DNA from: Massilia sp. Root133
GTDB lineage: Bacteria > Pseudomonadota > Gammaproteobacteria > Burkholderiales > Burkholderiaceae_D
DNA length: 64,000 nt
NCBI RefSeq assembly: GCF_001426525.1
Contig: NZ_LMEW01000034.1
Coordinates: 388,190 to 452,189, forward strand
Reading direction: 5' to 3'
Shown here: piece after piece, positions 35,318 through 47,691 of the stretch
How the letters are laid out: every line of letters begins with the position of its first letter
How positions within the stretch are numbered: the stretch's first letter is position 1
Notes under the pieces: generated by a model
Database searches by the model: none
What the model was told of the DNA's origin: nothing
The model's input: only the letters and a program-made list of their open reading frames with translations
Program-made: the position numbers and the translations under genes

Positions 35318-36559
35318 ATGGATAATCTCACCCACTCCGTCGTCGGCCTCGGCATCGGCGCGCTGATCGACCGCAGCGTGCCGCCCGAGGCGACTCCCGA
35401 CGCGCAGCGCACGCGCACGCGCTTGCTTCTCACGCTCGGCTGCCTCGCCAGCAATTTCCCCGACCTGGACCTCGTGCTCACAAAGCTGCTCGAGGCACCG
35501 CTGGGCTATCTGCTGCACCACCGCGGCCATACGCACACCTTGCTGGCGGCGCTCGGCGAAGTGGCGCTATTGCTGGGGCTCGTCTGGCTGCTGTGGCCGG
35601 CCGCACGCGGACTGCTGCGCACCAGCCCGCGTGCCCGGTTCTCGGCGGTCCTGACGGCGTGCGTGGGCATGGTGCTGCACATTTCGATGGACGCACTCAA
35701 CGTCTACGGCGTGCATCCGTTCTGGCCGTTCGATGCGCGCTGGTATTACGGCGACCTCATCTTCATCGTCGAACCCGTCTTCTGGATCGCGTTCGGCATC
35801 CCGCTCGCCCTCATGGCGAGGAGACCGATACGGCGCGGACTGCTGCTGGCCCTGCTGATCGGCGTGTCCGTCGCCGTCACGTTTGCCGGGTTCCTGCAAT
35901 GGGGTTCGCTGGCCGGACTGCTGGCCCTCGCCGGCTTCCTGGCGTGGATCGCACGCTGGCGGGCGCGCCGCGCCGGTGGCGACCGTGGCCGCACCGCCCT
36001 GGCTGCCGGGCTGGCCGCGGCGCTCGCCTTCGTCCTCGTCCAGGCAGCGGCCATGCACACGGCCCGCGACACGGTCGCTGCCGCCATCGCCCGCCTCGAC
36101 CCGGGCGAGCGCCTGCTCGACACGGCCCTGTCCGCCTATCCCGCCAATCCGCTGTGCTGGTCGTTCGTGACCGTGGCCACGGATGCGGCGCACGGCAGCT
36201 ACCACCTGCGCCGCGGCCAGCTCAGCGTCGCGCCGGGCATCACGCCGGTCGCCTCCTGCCCGGCCGGGATCGCGGGCCGTGCCGCCGGCGACGATGCGCA
36301 ACTGGCCTGGCAAGGCGACGCACGCGACAGCCTCGCGCGCCTGCACGACCTGCAACAGAACAATTGCCACTTCAACGCCTGGATGCGCTTCGCCCGCGCG
36401 CCGGCGATTGACGGCACGACGGCGACGGATGCGCGCTGGAGCCCGCTGGGCAGCGCCAATTTCTCGACGATGGACTATGCCTCCCTCGCAGACATGCCCT
36501 GCCCCCGTCCCGTGCCGGACTGGGGCTATCCGCGCGCGGATCTGTTGCGGCAGCCTTGA
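35318..36559 (+). CDS. YdjM-like membrane-bound metal-dependent hydrolase (DUF457)
   Basis: Inner-membrane protein of 413 residues. The opening MDNLTHSVVGLGIGALIDR and HHRGHTHTLLAALGE near 67-81 are the conserved His/Asp motifs of the YdjM/DUF457 family, annotated as metal-dependent hydrolases. Several transmembrane helices follow in residues 85-240 and a soluble C-terminal domain of about 170 residues is exported or cytoplasmic. The biochemical activity is not established; the E. coli homologue is LexA-regulated, but no SOS box was seen here. Confidence 0.8.
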   Translation: MDNLTHSVVGLGIGALIDRSVPPEATPDAQRTRTRLLLTLGCLASNFPDLDLVLTKLLEAPLGYLLHHRGHTHTLLAALGEVALLLGLVWLLWPAARGLLRTSPRARFSAVLTACVGMVLHISMDALNVYGVHPFWPFDARWYYGDLIFIVEPVFWIAFGIPLALMARRPIRRGLLLALLIGVSVAVTFAGFLQWGSLAGLLALAGFLAWIARWRARRAGGDRGRTALAAGLAAALAFVLVQAAAMHTARDTVAAAIARLDPGERLLDTALSAYPANPLCWSFVTVATDAAHGSYHLRRGQLSVAPGITPVASCPAGIAGRAAGDDAQLAWQGDARDSLARLHDLQQNNCHFNAWMRFARAPAIDGTTATDARWSPLGSANFSTMDYASLADMPCPRPVPDWGYPRADLLRQP

Positions 36560-36676
36560 ACACCGCAGGGGCACAGGAATGTGCCATAAGGTGACACATC
36601 GTCGCGCTTGCCGGCGGCCAATATGTGGCCCGGATATTGCTAAAGGATCAACCACCTTCACAACCAGGGAGATCCG

Positions 36677-37213
36677 ATGCGAAAGTTCCTCATCTCGACC
36701 GTGTGCTGCGCCACGCTTCACGGCGCGGTGGCACATGCCCGACCGCCAGGCAATGGCGCACCCGACATCAAATCCGCCGAAAGCGAACTGAGCTATCGGT
36801 CCTACATCACCAGCAACAAGCGCATCAAATGCCTGTACGGCTATGCGGCGAACAAGACGGGGGACCACGCGGCCGCGATCCAGATCTTCGACGACTGCAT
36901 CCGGCGCTGGAACGACGTGTTCTCCATGATCGGCCTGGCGCAGATGTATGAAACCGGCATCGGCATCCGGCAGGACGCCGCACAATCGACGGCCCTGATG
37001 CGCCGGGCGGCCCAACTGGACGACGGCTCGAGCTATCCGAGCCTGGCCCGCTATCACTTTGGCGTCGCGCTGGCGGAGGGCTATGGCATCGAGAAAAATA
37101 TCGCCGAAGCGCGGAGATGGCTCCACAAGGCGGCCGACGAAGGGGTGAACGAAGCCGCCGCTTATCTGGATCATCTGGATCACCTCGACCACCAGGATCG
37201 CGCGGCGCCATGA
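36677..37213 (+). CDS. exported Sel1/TPR-like repeat protein
   Basis: Protein of 178 residues with a signal peptide (MRKFLISTVCCATLHGAVAHA) and two to three Sel1-type helix pairs: AANKTGDHAAAIQIFDDC, IGLAQMYETGIGIRQDAAQS, and GVALAEGYGIEKNIAEARRW. Such repeats mediate protein contacts, often in the periplasm. The C-terminus has a short iteration LDHLDHLDH. GGGAGA lies before the start. Neighbours give no clue to its partner. Confidence 0.8.
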   Translation: MRKFLISTVCCATLHGAVAHARPPGNGAPDIKSAESELSYRSYITSNKRIKCLYGYAANKTGDHAAAIQIFDDCIRRWNDVFSMIGLAQMYETGIGIRQDAAQSTALMRRAAQLDDGSSYPSLARYHFGVALAEGYGIEKNIAEARRWLHKAADEGVNEAAAYLDHLDHLDHQDRAAP

Positions 37214-37215
37214 GC

Positions 37216-37619
37216 GCCTGGCCCGCCATCCGCGGGCCGCGTCCTGCTGTGTGATCACGTGCCGGAAGAAGGCCACAAGTTCCGGCACGTGCGTATCGAA
37301 GTAGAACTGCACGCTGCATGCGCATGCGCGTGCGCGTGCGCGTGCGCGTGCGCAGTACGCCCACGCGGGTCCCGTCGCGCAGTTGCGCGGCCCTGGTCGT
37401 CGATGCCGTCATAGAACACCCCCACGCCGAGCCGGCGCGCCAGCGCCTGCATGCGACCGCCGCTGCCGACGCGTCACACGAGCCGTCGTCCACGCCCACG
37501 GCCTCCCACGCGTCCAGCGTCTGGGCCTGCAGGCTCGCGAGCGCGCGGGCGATGAAGTGCGCCTGGTCGAAGGTCGGCACCCGCACGCTCACGCGGGGTT
37601 GGAAAGATGTCGTCGTCAT
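37216..37619 (-). pseudogene. decayed family-2 glycosyltransferase remnant
   Basis: The first 56 codons from 37619 read like the N-terminus of a GT2 enzyme: PRVSVRVPTFDQAHFIARAL, SLQAQTLDAWEAVGVDDGS, ending in the nucleotide-binding DDGS. After this the frame breaks near 37460; related sequence continues in a second frame (RRLGVGVFYDGIDDQGRATA) and then a third (FYFDTHVPELVAFFRHV). The broken part contains a hexanucleotide repeat. Intact GT2 enzymes are over 230 residues, so this is a remnant. The rest of the 661-base gap (37620-37874) holds only the probable promoter region of the next receptor gene. Confidence 0.6.
37315..37350. repeat. hexanucleotide tandem repeat (CGCGTG)n
   Basis: Four exact copies of CGCGTG (37327-37350) preceded by two imperfect ones (TGCATG, CGCATG). 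It lies inside the glycosyltransferase remnant. A six-base unit would not change the reading frame. Confidence 0.85.
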
Positions 37620-37874
37620 GCAACAAGCATAAGGAGGCGAGGCTGTGCGCGTTTGCGCCGGATCAGTCGTGCGCGTGCCCCGGAAACAACGACTTGTGAA
37701 CCTTATTGCATCACTTTGTGGTTACTGGGCACTATTGCCCGTTCGCACTACCTGATAGACTCCTCCGTTTCACCCGCCTGCAATAAACTCTCACGAAAAT
37801 CACGCAGGCAGGTGACGCCAGTGCAAAAGACACGGCGCACCAAGCAAACGATTATAAAAAAACTGGGATAGTTC

Positions 37875-40118
37875 ATGAAGAATCAGCAGGGTCGGTTGAC
37901 CCCCAACCTGCTCGCCATGTCGATCGCGGCGATCGCATGGAGCGCGCCGGCGTGCGCGCAGGTGGAGACACAGGGCGACGGCATCCAGGAGGTGATCGTC
38001 ACGGCGCAGCGCACGGCCGCGCCGGAATCGAAGACGCCGGTGGCGATGAGCGTGCTCACGGCGCGCCAGCTCGACGCGATCGGCGCCGACACGCCGGGCG
38101 CCCTCGCCGCGCGCCTGCCGAATACGTACCTGGAAAATTCGTACGACGGCCTGCGCATCACGATCCGCGGCGTCTCGAACGCCGACGTCACGGAAAAGGG
38201 CGACCCGTCGGCCGCCTTCATGGTCGACGGCGTCTACGTCGCGCGGCCGCAGAGCCAGAACGTGGCGCTGTACGACGTCGAGCGCGTCGAAGTGCTGCGC
38301 GGTCCGCAAGGCACGCTGTACGGCCGCAACACGACCGCCGGCGTCGTCAACGTGATCACGAAGGCGCCCGTCGGCCGCTTCGAGGGCGACGTCAATGCGG
38401 CCTACGGCAGCCGGGGCGAACGCAAGGTCGGCGCCATGGTCAACGTGCCCGTGAACGACGTGCTGGCGCTGCGCGCCGCCGCCACCTGGAACGAGCACGA
38501 CGCTTACCTGAAGAACGGGTCGACCACGCCGCGCGGCCTGGGCCTGGACCGCGACGACCGCGCCGCGCGCCTGTCGGCCAGGCTGGCACTCGGCAAGAAC
38601 GCTGCGCTGCTGGTGCGCTACGAGGCGAGCCGCGACGATGGCAACAACGACAGTACGGTACCCGACTCGAATTTCTACAACGGCATCGCGACCGGCCAGC
38701 CGGCGTGGAACGGCGACTCGACCGACCGCCAGCTGACCTACCGCTTCAACCCGCCGAACACGCGCTTCGAACAGGGCTATTCGCACAAGAAGACGTCCAG
38801 CCTGACGACGGACCTGAGCTGGAACCTCGGCCCCGCGACCCTGTCGTGGCTGGGTGCGCACCGCAGCTTCGATCACGATTACCTGTACAACTTCTACTAC
38901 CGCGTGGCGCCGACGATCGCGCTGGGCGTGCGCCAGCCGTTCACCGGAACGTACAGCCAGGATTCGCACGAACTGCGTCTCGCGACGAACGGCGCCGGCC
39001 CCGTGACTGCCCAGGGCGGCGTGTACTGGTTCCGCGAACGGGCGCGCGACACCTATTATTTCCGCGACCTGCAAGCGGTCGGCCTGCCGCCCTACTATGT
39101 ATTCGGCAACGACCCGGTCGAAGCGCGCAGCAAGGCCGTGTTCGGGCAGGCGACGGTCCGCCTGGCCGACGGCCTGCGCGCCACGGCCGGCGCCCGCTAC
39201 ACGGAAGACGACAAGTCGCGTGTCGGCTATATCGGCTACCAGCGCACGGCGGCGTTCAACGCGGCCACCGACCTGCGCGAGCTGAACGCGGGCAGCATCT
39301 CCACCGACAAGACGACGTGGCGCCTGGGCCTCGACTACGACCTGGCCCCGGCCACGCTCGTCTACGGCTCGATCGCGACCGGCTACAAGGCCGGCGGCTT
39401 CAACGACGGCTGCGCCGCGGGCGACGCGCGCAACGGCGTCGGCTGCCCCGCCGCCACCGCGCTGCCGGCCGCCAGCCTCACGTACCGGCCGGAGACCGTG
39501 CGCGCCTACGAGGCGGGCGTCAAGACCCGCTTCCGGGACGGCCGCGCAACACTCAACGTGGCCGTGTTCCACTACGACTACCGCAACCTGCAGCTGTCGA
39601 ACGAGGTCGTGATCAACGGCCGGCCGCGCTACGAGACGACGAACGCGGGCGCGGCCTCGATCCGCGGCCTGGAAGCGGATGGCCAGGTGCTGGCGACCAG
39701 CGCCGACCGCTTCACGTACGCCCTCACGCTGCTCGACGCGCACTACGCGAGCTACGTGCCGGACGGCGTGCATTCCTGGGCCGGGGTCAAGCTGGACCGC
39801 ACGCCGGCGCGCACGCTGTCGCTCGGCTGGGAACACCGGACGCACATCAAAGGCGGCGTGCTGACGGCCGGTGCGGGCACGCGCGCGAGCGCCAGCTACC
39901 TGCTGGGCGTGCCGCAGGCGGGCCTGAAGTTCCGCGTGCCCGGCCACACGGAATCGGACCTGCGCCTCGGCTGGGAACCGGACGGTGCGCCGTGGAGCGT
40001 GCTCGCGCGCGTGCGCAACGTCGAGGACAAGGTGCGGCCGATGACGATCAGTTCGTCGGGCCTCGCCGTGCCGACCGAGCCGCGCACGGCCGACGTCCGT
40101 TTCGACTACCGCTTCTGA
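37875..40118 (+). CDS. TonB-dependent receptor, first gene of a signalling/isoprenoid operon
   Basis: Outer-membrane receptor of 747 residues. A signal peptide ends near PACAQVETQ, then the TonB box IQEVIVTAQRT. The plug has LAARLPNTYLENSYDGLRIT and DVERVEVLRGPQGTLYGRNT, the standard end of a plug domain, and the barrel ends in VRFDYRF. Size and motifs place it with iron-complex or small-hydrophobic-ligand receptors, not the large carbohydrate type at 8381. It is followed on the same strand by a CruF-like gene, a DUF2236 oxygenase, a hybrid kinase and a diguanylate cyclase, so its ligand may be an isoprenoid-like compound; that is inference. A hairpin lies just after its stop. Confidence 0.88.
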   Translation: MKNQQGRLTPNLLAMSIAAIAWSAPACAQVETQGDGIQEVIVTAQRTAAPESKTPVAMSVLTARQLDAIGADTPGALAARLPNTYLENSYDGLRITIRGVSNADVTEKGDPSAAFMVDGVYVARPQSQNVALYDVERVEVLRGPQGTLYGRNTTAGVVNVITKAPVGRFEGDVNAAYGSRGERKVGAMVNVPVNDVLALRAAATWNEHDAYLKNGSTTPRGLGLDRDDRAARLSARLALGKNAALLVRYEASRDDGNNDSTVPDSNFYNGIATGQPAWNGDSTDRQLTYRFNPPNTRFEQGYSHKKTSSLTTDLSWNLGPATLSWLGAHRSFDHDYLYNFYYRVAPTIALGVRQPFTGTYSQDSHELRLATNGAGPVTAQGGVYWFRERARDTYYFRDLQAVGLPPYYVFGNDPVEARSKAVFGQATVRLADGLRATAGARYTEDDKSRVGYIGYQRTAAFNAATDLRELNAGSISTDKTTWRLGLDYDLAPATLVYGSIATGYKAGGFNDGCAAGDARNGVGCPAATALPAASLTYRPETVRAYEAGVKTRFRDGRATLNVAVFHYDYRNLQLSNEVVINGRPRYETTNAGAASIRGLEADGQVLATSADRFTYALTLLDAHYASYVPDGVHSWAGVKLDRTPARTLSLGWEHRTHIKGGVLTAGAGTRASASYLLGVPQAGLKFRVPGHTESDLRLGWEPDGAPWSVLARVRNVEDKVRPMTISSSGLAVPTEPRTADVRFDYRF

Positions 40119-40126
40119 TTTCAAGC

Positions 40127-40152
40127 GCGGCCGCCGCCCTTGCGGTGGCCGC
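40127..40152 (+). other. GC-rich hairpin between the receptor and CruF-like genes
   Basis: GCGGCCGCCGC, loop CCTT, GCGGTGGCCGC form an 11-bp stem with one G-U pair. Only a weak U stretch follows (ATATTT), so it may be a leaky terminator or an mRNA-stabilising structure that makes receptor expression exceed that of the downstream genes. Confidence 0.55.
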
Positions 40153-40188
40153 ATATTTCATCGTTACGTCGTGCCCCTGGAGCCTCAT

Positions 40189-41064
40189 ATGACCCCATTG
40201 CTGCGCCGTCGTCTGCCCGTCATCGCCGCCACGCTGCTGGCGGTCTTCCTCCTCGTCCTGGCCAAACGCATCGGCGGCAACACCACCGTCGCCCTCGTCG
40301 CCAGCTCGCTGCTGATGTTCGGCTGCTGCTGGGCCAGCGCGGCGCACCTGCTGGGCGGCGCCGCCGCGCTGCGCCTCGTCGCCATCGCCACGAGCGTCGG
40401 CTGGCTCGCCGAGCAGCTCGGGTCGTCGTACGGCTGGTTCTTCGGCAGCTACGCGTACACGCCCGTGCTCGGGCCCGCGCTGGGCGACGTCCCGATCGTG
40501 ATCCCGCTGATGTGGTTCGCGCTGGCGTACGTCGGCTACGTGATCGCCAACCTGATCGTGTGGCAGGACCCCGTCGACCGCCCCGCATCGCCTGGCCACG
40601 ACGCGATCATGGCGCTGCTGGGCGCGATGGTCGTCACGTGCTACGACCTGGGCGTCGACCCGTACATGGTCTACGTGCTGAAGGCGTGGATCATGACCGA
40701 GAAGGACGGCTGGTGGTTCGGCGAGACCGTACAGGGCTTTGCCGGCTGGATGACGGTATCGTTCGCGATCCTGTTCGCGTTCCGCCGCCTCGCGCGCGTG
40801 CGCACGGCGCCAGAAGACGCAGGCGCAGTGCTGCCGACGATGCGCCACATGTTCGTGCCGCTGGGCGTCTACGCCGGCCTGATGGTGTTCCAGGTGCTGC
40901 TCGGCTACCCCGTCGAGGCCCGCACGATCGCGCTGTTCGCGATGGGCTTCCCGCTGCTCGCGGCCACGATCGGCCTGCTGCGCTGGCAAGGCATCCTGGC
41001 TCGCCCCGCGGCGGATGAACAGGCCCCTGCCGTGCCGGCCGAAGCGCTGAAGGAGGCCGCATGA
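40189..41064 (+). CDS. CruF-like carotenoid biosynthesis membrane protein (DUF422)
   Basis: Integral membrane protein of 291 residues with about eight helices. YGWFFGSYAYTPVLGPALGD and PIVIPLMWFALAYVGYVIAN match the conserved blocks of DUF422; the characterised member CruF hydrates the acyclic psi-end of carotenoids at C-1',2'. No other carotenoid genes (phytoene synthase, desaturase) are in the window, so the protein may act on an imported or unrelated isoprenoid. GGAG lies 6 bases before ATG 40189; a GTG at 40171 is less likely. It overlaps the next gene by 4 bases. Confidence 0.82.
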   Translation: MTPLLRRRLPVIAATLLAVFLLVLAKRIGGNTTVALVASSLLMFGCCWASAAHLLGGAAALRLVAIATSVGWLAEQLGSSYGWFFGSYAYTPVLGPALGDVPIVIPLMWFALAYVGYVIANLIVWQDPVDRPASPGHDAIMALLGAMVVTCYDLGVDPYMVYVLKAWIMTEKDGWWFGETVQGFAGWMTVSFAILFAFRRLARVRTAPEDAGAVLPTMRHMFVPLGVYAGLMVFQVLLGYPVEARTIALFAMGFPLLAATIGLLRWQGILARPAADEQAPAVPAEALKEAA

Positions 41065-42431
41065 GACGCGACGCCCTCGAGCCCGGCCTCGTCGACAACC
41101 CGGCGCTGCATGCCGACCCGCTGGCCGACGCCACCATCGCCCGCATCCTCGGCCCCGGCCAGCCCGGCGGTCCGGACATGGCGACGATCGGCCTCCTGAA
41201 CCGGGAAATCGCGCGCTGGCAGTTGAACGGAGACCTGGACGGCTGGCGCGCCAGCCCCGGCCTGCCGCCCGACATGGCCGCCGCGCTCGAAGCGTACGTG
41301 GTCGAGGCCCGCGTGCTGCCCGACTGGGCCGACGCAGCGAAGATTGCGCGCGCCGAAGTCCTGTTCATGGAAATGAGCATGGCATCGTGCACGCTGCTGT
41401 TCTGCGCCAGCCTGCCGCAGTGCTACATCATGCCGGACCTCGCGGCCGTGCTGCATGCGGCCGGCGAACTCGAACAGCACACGGACTACCGCGTGCGCGC
41501 CACCGCCGCCATGATCTTCCCCGTCATGATGCACGGCGGCCTGACGGCGCCGTCCGGCGGCGGCGTCGCGCAAGCCATCAAGGTGCGCCTGATCCACGCG
41601 ATGATCCGCCACCTCGTGCTGCGCGGCGACGTGGCCGAGGCCCTCGTGGCGCCGCGCCGGCTGCCGCGCTTGCTGACGCAGGCGAAGACGATGCCGCAGG
41701 TGCTGTACGCGCACGGCTGGGACATCGACCGCCTCGGCCTGCCCTGCAACCAGGAAGAACTGGGCTACACGCTGCTGACGTTTAACTATGTGTTCCTGCA
41801 GGGCCTGCGCCGCCTCGGCCTGCGGCTCGACCAGGGTGACGAGGAAGCGTACATGCACGCGTGGAACGTGCTGGGCGCCGTGCTCGGCATCGAACGCGAG
41901 CAAATGACGGACACGATGGCGGACGCGGAACGCATGTTCACCGCCATCCAGGCGCAGGCGCGGGTCCTGCAGCGCAAGGACGACCCGCGCCCGGCGCTGG
42001 CCGGCGCGCTGATGGCGAACATCCAGCGCTACCTCCCGCTGCGCATCCTGAAACCCTTCCCGGTGCTCCTCACCCGCCACCTGATCGGCAAGGCGTCCTC
42101 GCGCGACCTGGGCCTCGACAAACGCGTGTCGCTGCTGTCGCGCGGCCTGTTCGTGCTGGTGTTCGGCTTCATCCGCGGCGTCGATGCCGTCGCGCGGCTC
42201 GTGTTCCCCGGGTTCTCGATCTCGCGCCTCGTCACGCGCATCCTCGGCTACAACCTCACGGTCAAGCTGCTGATGGACGAGACGCGTCCACTGAAACTGC
42301 CGGACACGCTGCTGGGCGAAGTCGGCGACGCCGTCCACGCCTGGCACAATGACGACAAGGCGCCGCGCTGGGTCAACGCCCTCGAACGCCGTTTCACCGG
42401 GCGCACCAGGCCCGCCGCCCATCAAGGATAA
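41061..42431 (+). CDS. DUF2236 (Lcp/MpaB-type) heme oxygenase-like protein
   Basis: Protein of 456 residues of the family that includes latex-clearing protein Lcp and fungal MpaB. Arg144 and Thr148 have the same R-x3-T spacing as the catalytic Arg164/Thr168 of Lcp from strain K30, and His179 in VRLIHAMIRH lies where Lcp has its heme ligand His198. The motif YMHAWNVLGAVLGIE (264-278) is typical of DUF2236. Counterparts of Lcp Glu148 and Lys167 are not seen, so it need not cleave rubber. No signal peptide is visible, but a hydrophobic stretch (LFVLVFGFIRGVDAVARLVF) suggests membrane association near the C-terminus. It overlaps the CruF-like gene, suggesting a shared isoprenoid substrate. Confidence 0.8.
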   Translation: MRRDALEPGLVDNPALHADPLADATIARILGPGQPGGPDMATIGLLNREIARWQLNGDLDGWRASPGLPPDMAAALEAYVVEARVLPDWADAAKIARAEVLFMEMSMASCTLLFCASLPQCYIMPDLAAVLHAAGELEQHTDYRVRATAAMIFPVMMHGGLTAPSGGGVAQAIKVRLIHAMIRHLVLRGDVAEALVAPRRLPRLLTQAKTMPQVLYAHGWDIDRLGLPCNQEELGYTLLTFNYVFLQGLRRLGLRLDQGDEEAYMHAWNVLGAVLGIEREQMTDTMADAERMFTAIQAQARVLQRKDDPRPALAGALMANIQRYLPLRILKPFPVLLTRHLIGKASSRDLGLDKRVSLLSRGLFVLVFGFIRGVDAVARLVFPGFSISRLVTRILGYNLTVKLLMDETRPLKLPDTLLGEVGDAVHAWHNDDKAPRWVNALERRFTGRTRPAAHQG

Positions 42432-42434
42432 ACG

Positions 42435-45865
<3,431 letters not shown>

Positions 45866-45869
<4 letters not shown>

Positions 45870-46783
45870 ACGTGGAACCGCAAAAAGTCCTGATCGCCGA
45901 CGACGACGTGATCAACCGCCAGGTACTGGCCGAGCTGCTCAAGCCGGAATACACGGTGCTCCTGGCGAAGAACGGCGAACAGGCGCTGGAACGGGCCACG
46001 CGCCACGCGCCGGACCTGATCCTGCTCGACGTGATGATGCCGGACCTGGACGGCTACGAAGTGCTGCGCCGGCTGCGCGCCGATCCGCAGACGGAGCAGA
46101 TCGCCGTGATCTTCATCTCCGGCCTCGATCGCCCGGAAGACGAGGCGAACGGCCTCAAGCTGGGTGCCGCCGACTACATCGCCAAGCCGTTCAACGCCAC
46201 CGTCGTGATGGCGCGCGTGGCGCTGCACCTGCAGCTCGTGCGCCAGCGCCGCATGCTGGAACGCCTGGCGCACGTGGACGGCCTGACGGAACTGGCGAAC
46301 CGGCGCCGCTTCGACGAGCTGTACGCGCAGGAATGGCAGCGCGCCCAGCGCAACGGCTGGCCGCTGTCGCTGGCCCTGCTCGACATCGACGCCTTCAAGC
46401 AGTACAACGATTGCTACGGGCACCCGGCCGGCGACCGCGCCCTGCGCGCCATCGCGCGCACGACCGCCGGCGGCCTGCGCCGCCCGGCCGACCTGGCGGC
46501 GCGCTACGGCGGCGAGGAACTGGTGCTGCTGCTGCCGGATACGGACATCGTCCAGGCGCGCCACGTGGTGGACGAGATCTGCGCGGCGATCGCCGCACTG
46601 GATATGCCGCACGCGGCGTCGCAGGTGGCGCCGGTGCTGACGGTCAGCGTGGGCGGCGCGACGCTCGGCGGCCATGGGCCGGAGAGCGCGGCCGAATTGT
46701 TCGAGGCGGCGGACGAACACCTGTACCGCGCCAAGCAGGAAGGCAGGAACCGGGTCGTGTGGCGCAACCCGGTCGGCGGCTAA
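45866..46783 (+). CDS. PleD-like response regulator diguanylate cyclase
   Basis: Receiver-GGDEF protein of 305 residues expected to make cyclic-di-GMP when phosphorylated. The receiver (about 6-122) has the acidic pocket ADDD and phospho-acceptor Asp55 in LLDVMMPD, with Lys in AKPF. The cyclase domain has ARYGGEELVLLLP with GGEEL at 215-219, and an RPAD inhibitory site five residues before it, so feedback inhibition should work. Translation starts at GTG 45866, with GGAGG eight bases upstream, and overlaps the kinase stop (GTGA). The kinase upstream is the obvious partner. Output targets are unknown. Confidence 0.93.
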
Positions 46784-47215
46784 TCAGCGGCGCCCGGGTT
46801 CCAGCGTCGACACGACGAGCAGTCCGCCCACGATGCAAACGTGCTCCATGAACGGAATCAGCTCCGCATGGCGCGCCGCACCGGTCGCGTGCCAGAAGCC
46901 GTGATACAGCACGGTCGCCAATGCCGTGAACCCGGCCAGCGCCCAACACGCGGGTTTCAGCAGCCGCCCCGCGACGATCGCGGCGCCGCCGGCGACCTGC
47001 AGCAGGACTGTCAGCGCCAGCATGAGTGTCGGCGCCGGCAGTCCGCCCGCCACCACTTCCTGCAACGCGCCCTGCCAGCCCTGCACCTTGTCGATGCCGG
47101 CCCACAGGAACAGCACGCCGACGAGCACGCGGCCGGCCGTGCGCACCGTGCGGTCGAAGCCGTCCGCGGGCGCGGCGGCGCGGGTGTGGATGAGATCGAG
47201 GTCGGGGGTTGTCAT
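46784..47215 (-). CDS. DoxX-family membrane protein
   Basis: Small membrane protein of 143 residues with four hydrophobic helices, including GRVLVGVLFLWAGIDKVQGW and MLALTVLLQVAGGAAIVAG. The first helix with its G-x-x-K is typical of DoxX. Such proteins are linked to redox stress in some bacteria, but activity here is unknown. It is the last of a run of minus-strand redox genes, 99 bases behind an NTF2-like gene, and ends head-on against the cyclase gene. Confidence 0.82.
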   Translation of the reverse strand: MTTPDLDLIHTRAAAPADGFDRTVRTAGRVLVGVLFLWAGIDKVQGWQGALQEVVAGGLPAPTLMLALTVLLQVAGGAAIVAGRLLKPACWALAGFTALATVLYHGFWHATGAARHAELIPFMEHVCIVGGLLVVSTLEPGRR

Positions 47216-47314
47216 GGGGTATTCCTTTACGGTTGAATCGGATCGCCCGAATCTACACCCCTCCTCACGAAACCGGCTCCGTCTTTGGATGGAGGCACCG
47301 GCGCACGGGCAGTG

Positions 47315-47686
47315 CTAGCCCTCCGTCGGCACGTCCGTAAACACCTTGTTGACGATCATCCAGCGCCCGTGCCAGCGTACGAGCGACAGGTAATTCACGT
47401 AGTCGAACCCGAGCGCCGGCACATGCACGCGCGCCGTCGCGATGTCGTGCGTGACGTCGATCGCCAGCACCTGCATGCGGTACGGCTCGCCCAGCGACGC
47501 GGGCGACGCCCGCTGCGCGACGCCGTCCAGGTACGCGTCCAGCCCCTTGTGGTACGGCTGGCCGTCGCGCGTCGCGAACAGCGCGGCGGCCGGGTGGAAC
47601 ACGGTGCGCAGCAGCGCCGTGTCCCCCGTGTACAGCCCTTTGAAATAATCGCCGAGGACCGCGGCGATGGCCCGATGGTCGTCCAT
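47315..47686 (-). CDS. NTF2-like (SnoaL-type) protein
   Basis: Protein of 123 residues with the NTF2 cone fold: IAAVLGDYFKGLYTGDTALLRTVFHPAAALF, then RDGQPYHKGLDAYLDGVA and a C-terminal sheet ending VNYLSLVRWHGRWMIVNKVF. Members are small isomerases, hydratases or ligand binders, and this form is often called a putative lumazine-binding protein. It starts 5 bases after the flavodoxin-like gene, so it is likely translated from the same transcript. No catalytic residues can be assigned. Confidence 0.8.
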   Translation of the reverse strand: MDDHRAIAAVLGDYFKGLYTGDTALLRTVFHPAAALFATRDGQPYHKGLDAYLDGVAQRASPASLGEPYRMQVLAIDVTHDIATARVHVPALGFDYVNYLSLVRWHGRWMIVNKVFTDVPTEG

Positions 47687-47691
47687 GGCCG

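Noticed and set aside
37327..37350. Phase-variable repeat controlling a gene
   Set aside because: A six-base unit cannot shift the frame and the surrounding gene is already broken.
40127..40152. Definite terminator after the TonB receptor
   Set aside because: The stem is strong but lacks a proper T run, so it is listed only as a hairpin.
41061..42431. True rubber oxygenase (Lcp)
   Set aside because: Arg, Thr and heme-ligand His positions agree, but counterparts of Lcp Glu148 and Lys167 and an export signal are not seen, so only the broader DUF2236 family is claimed.
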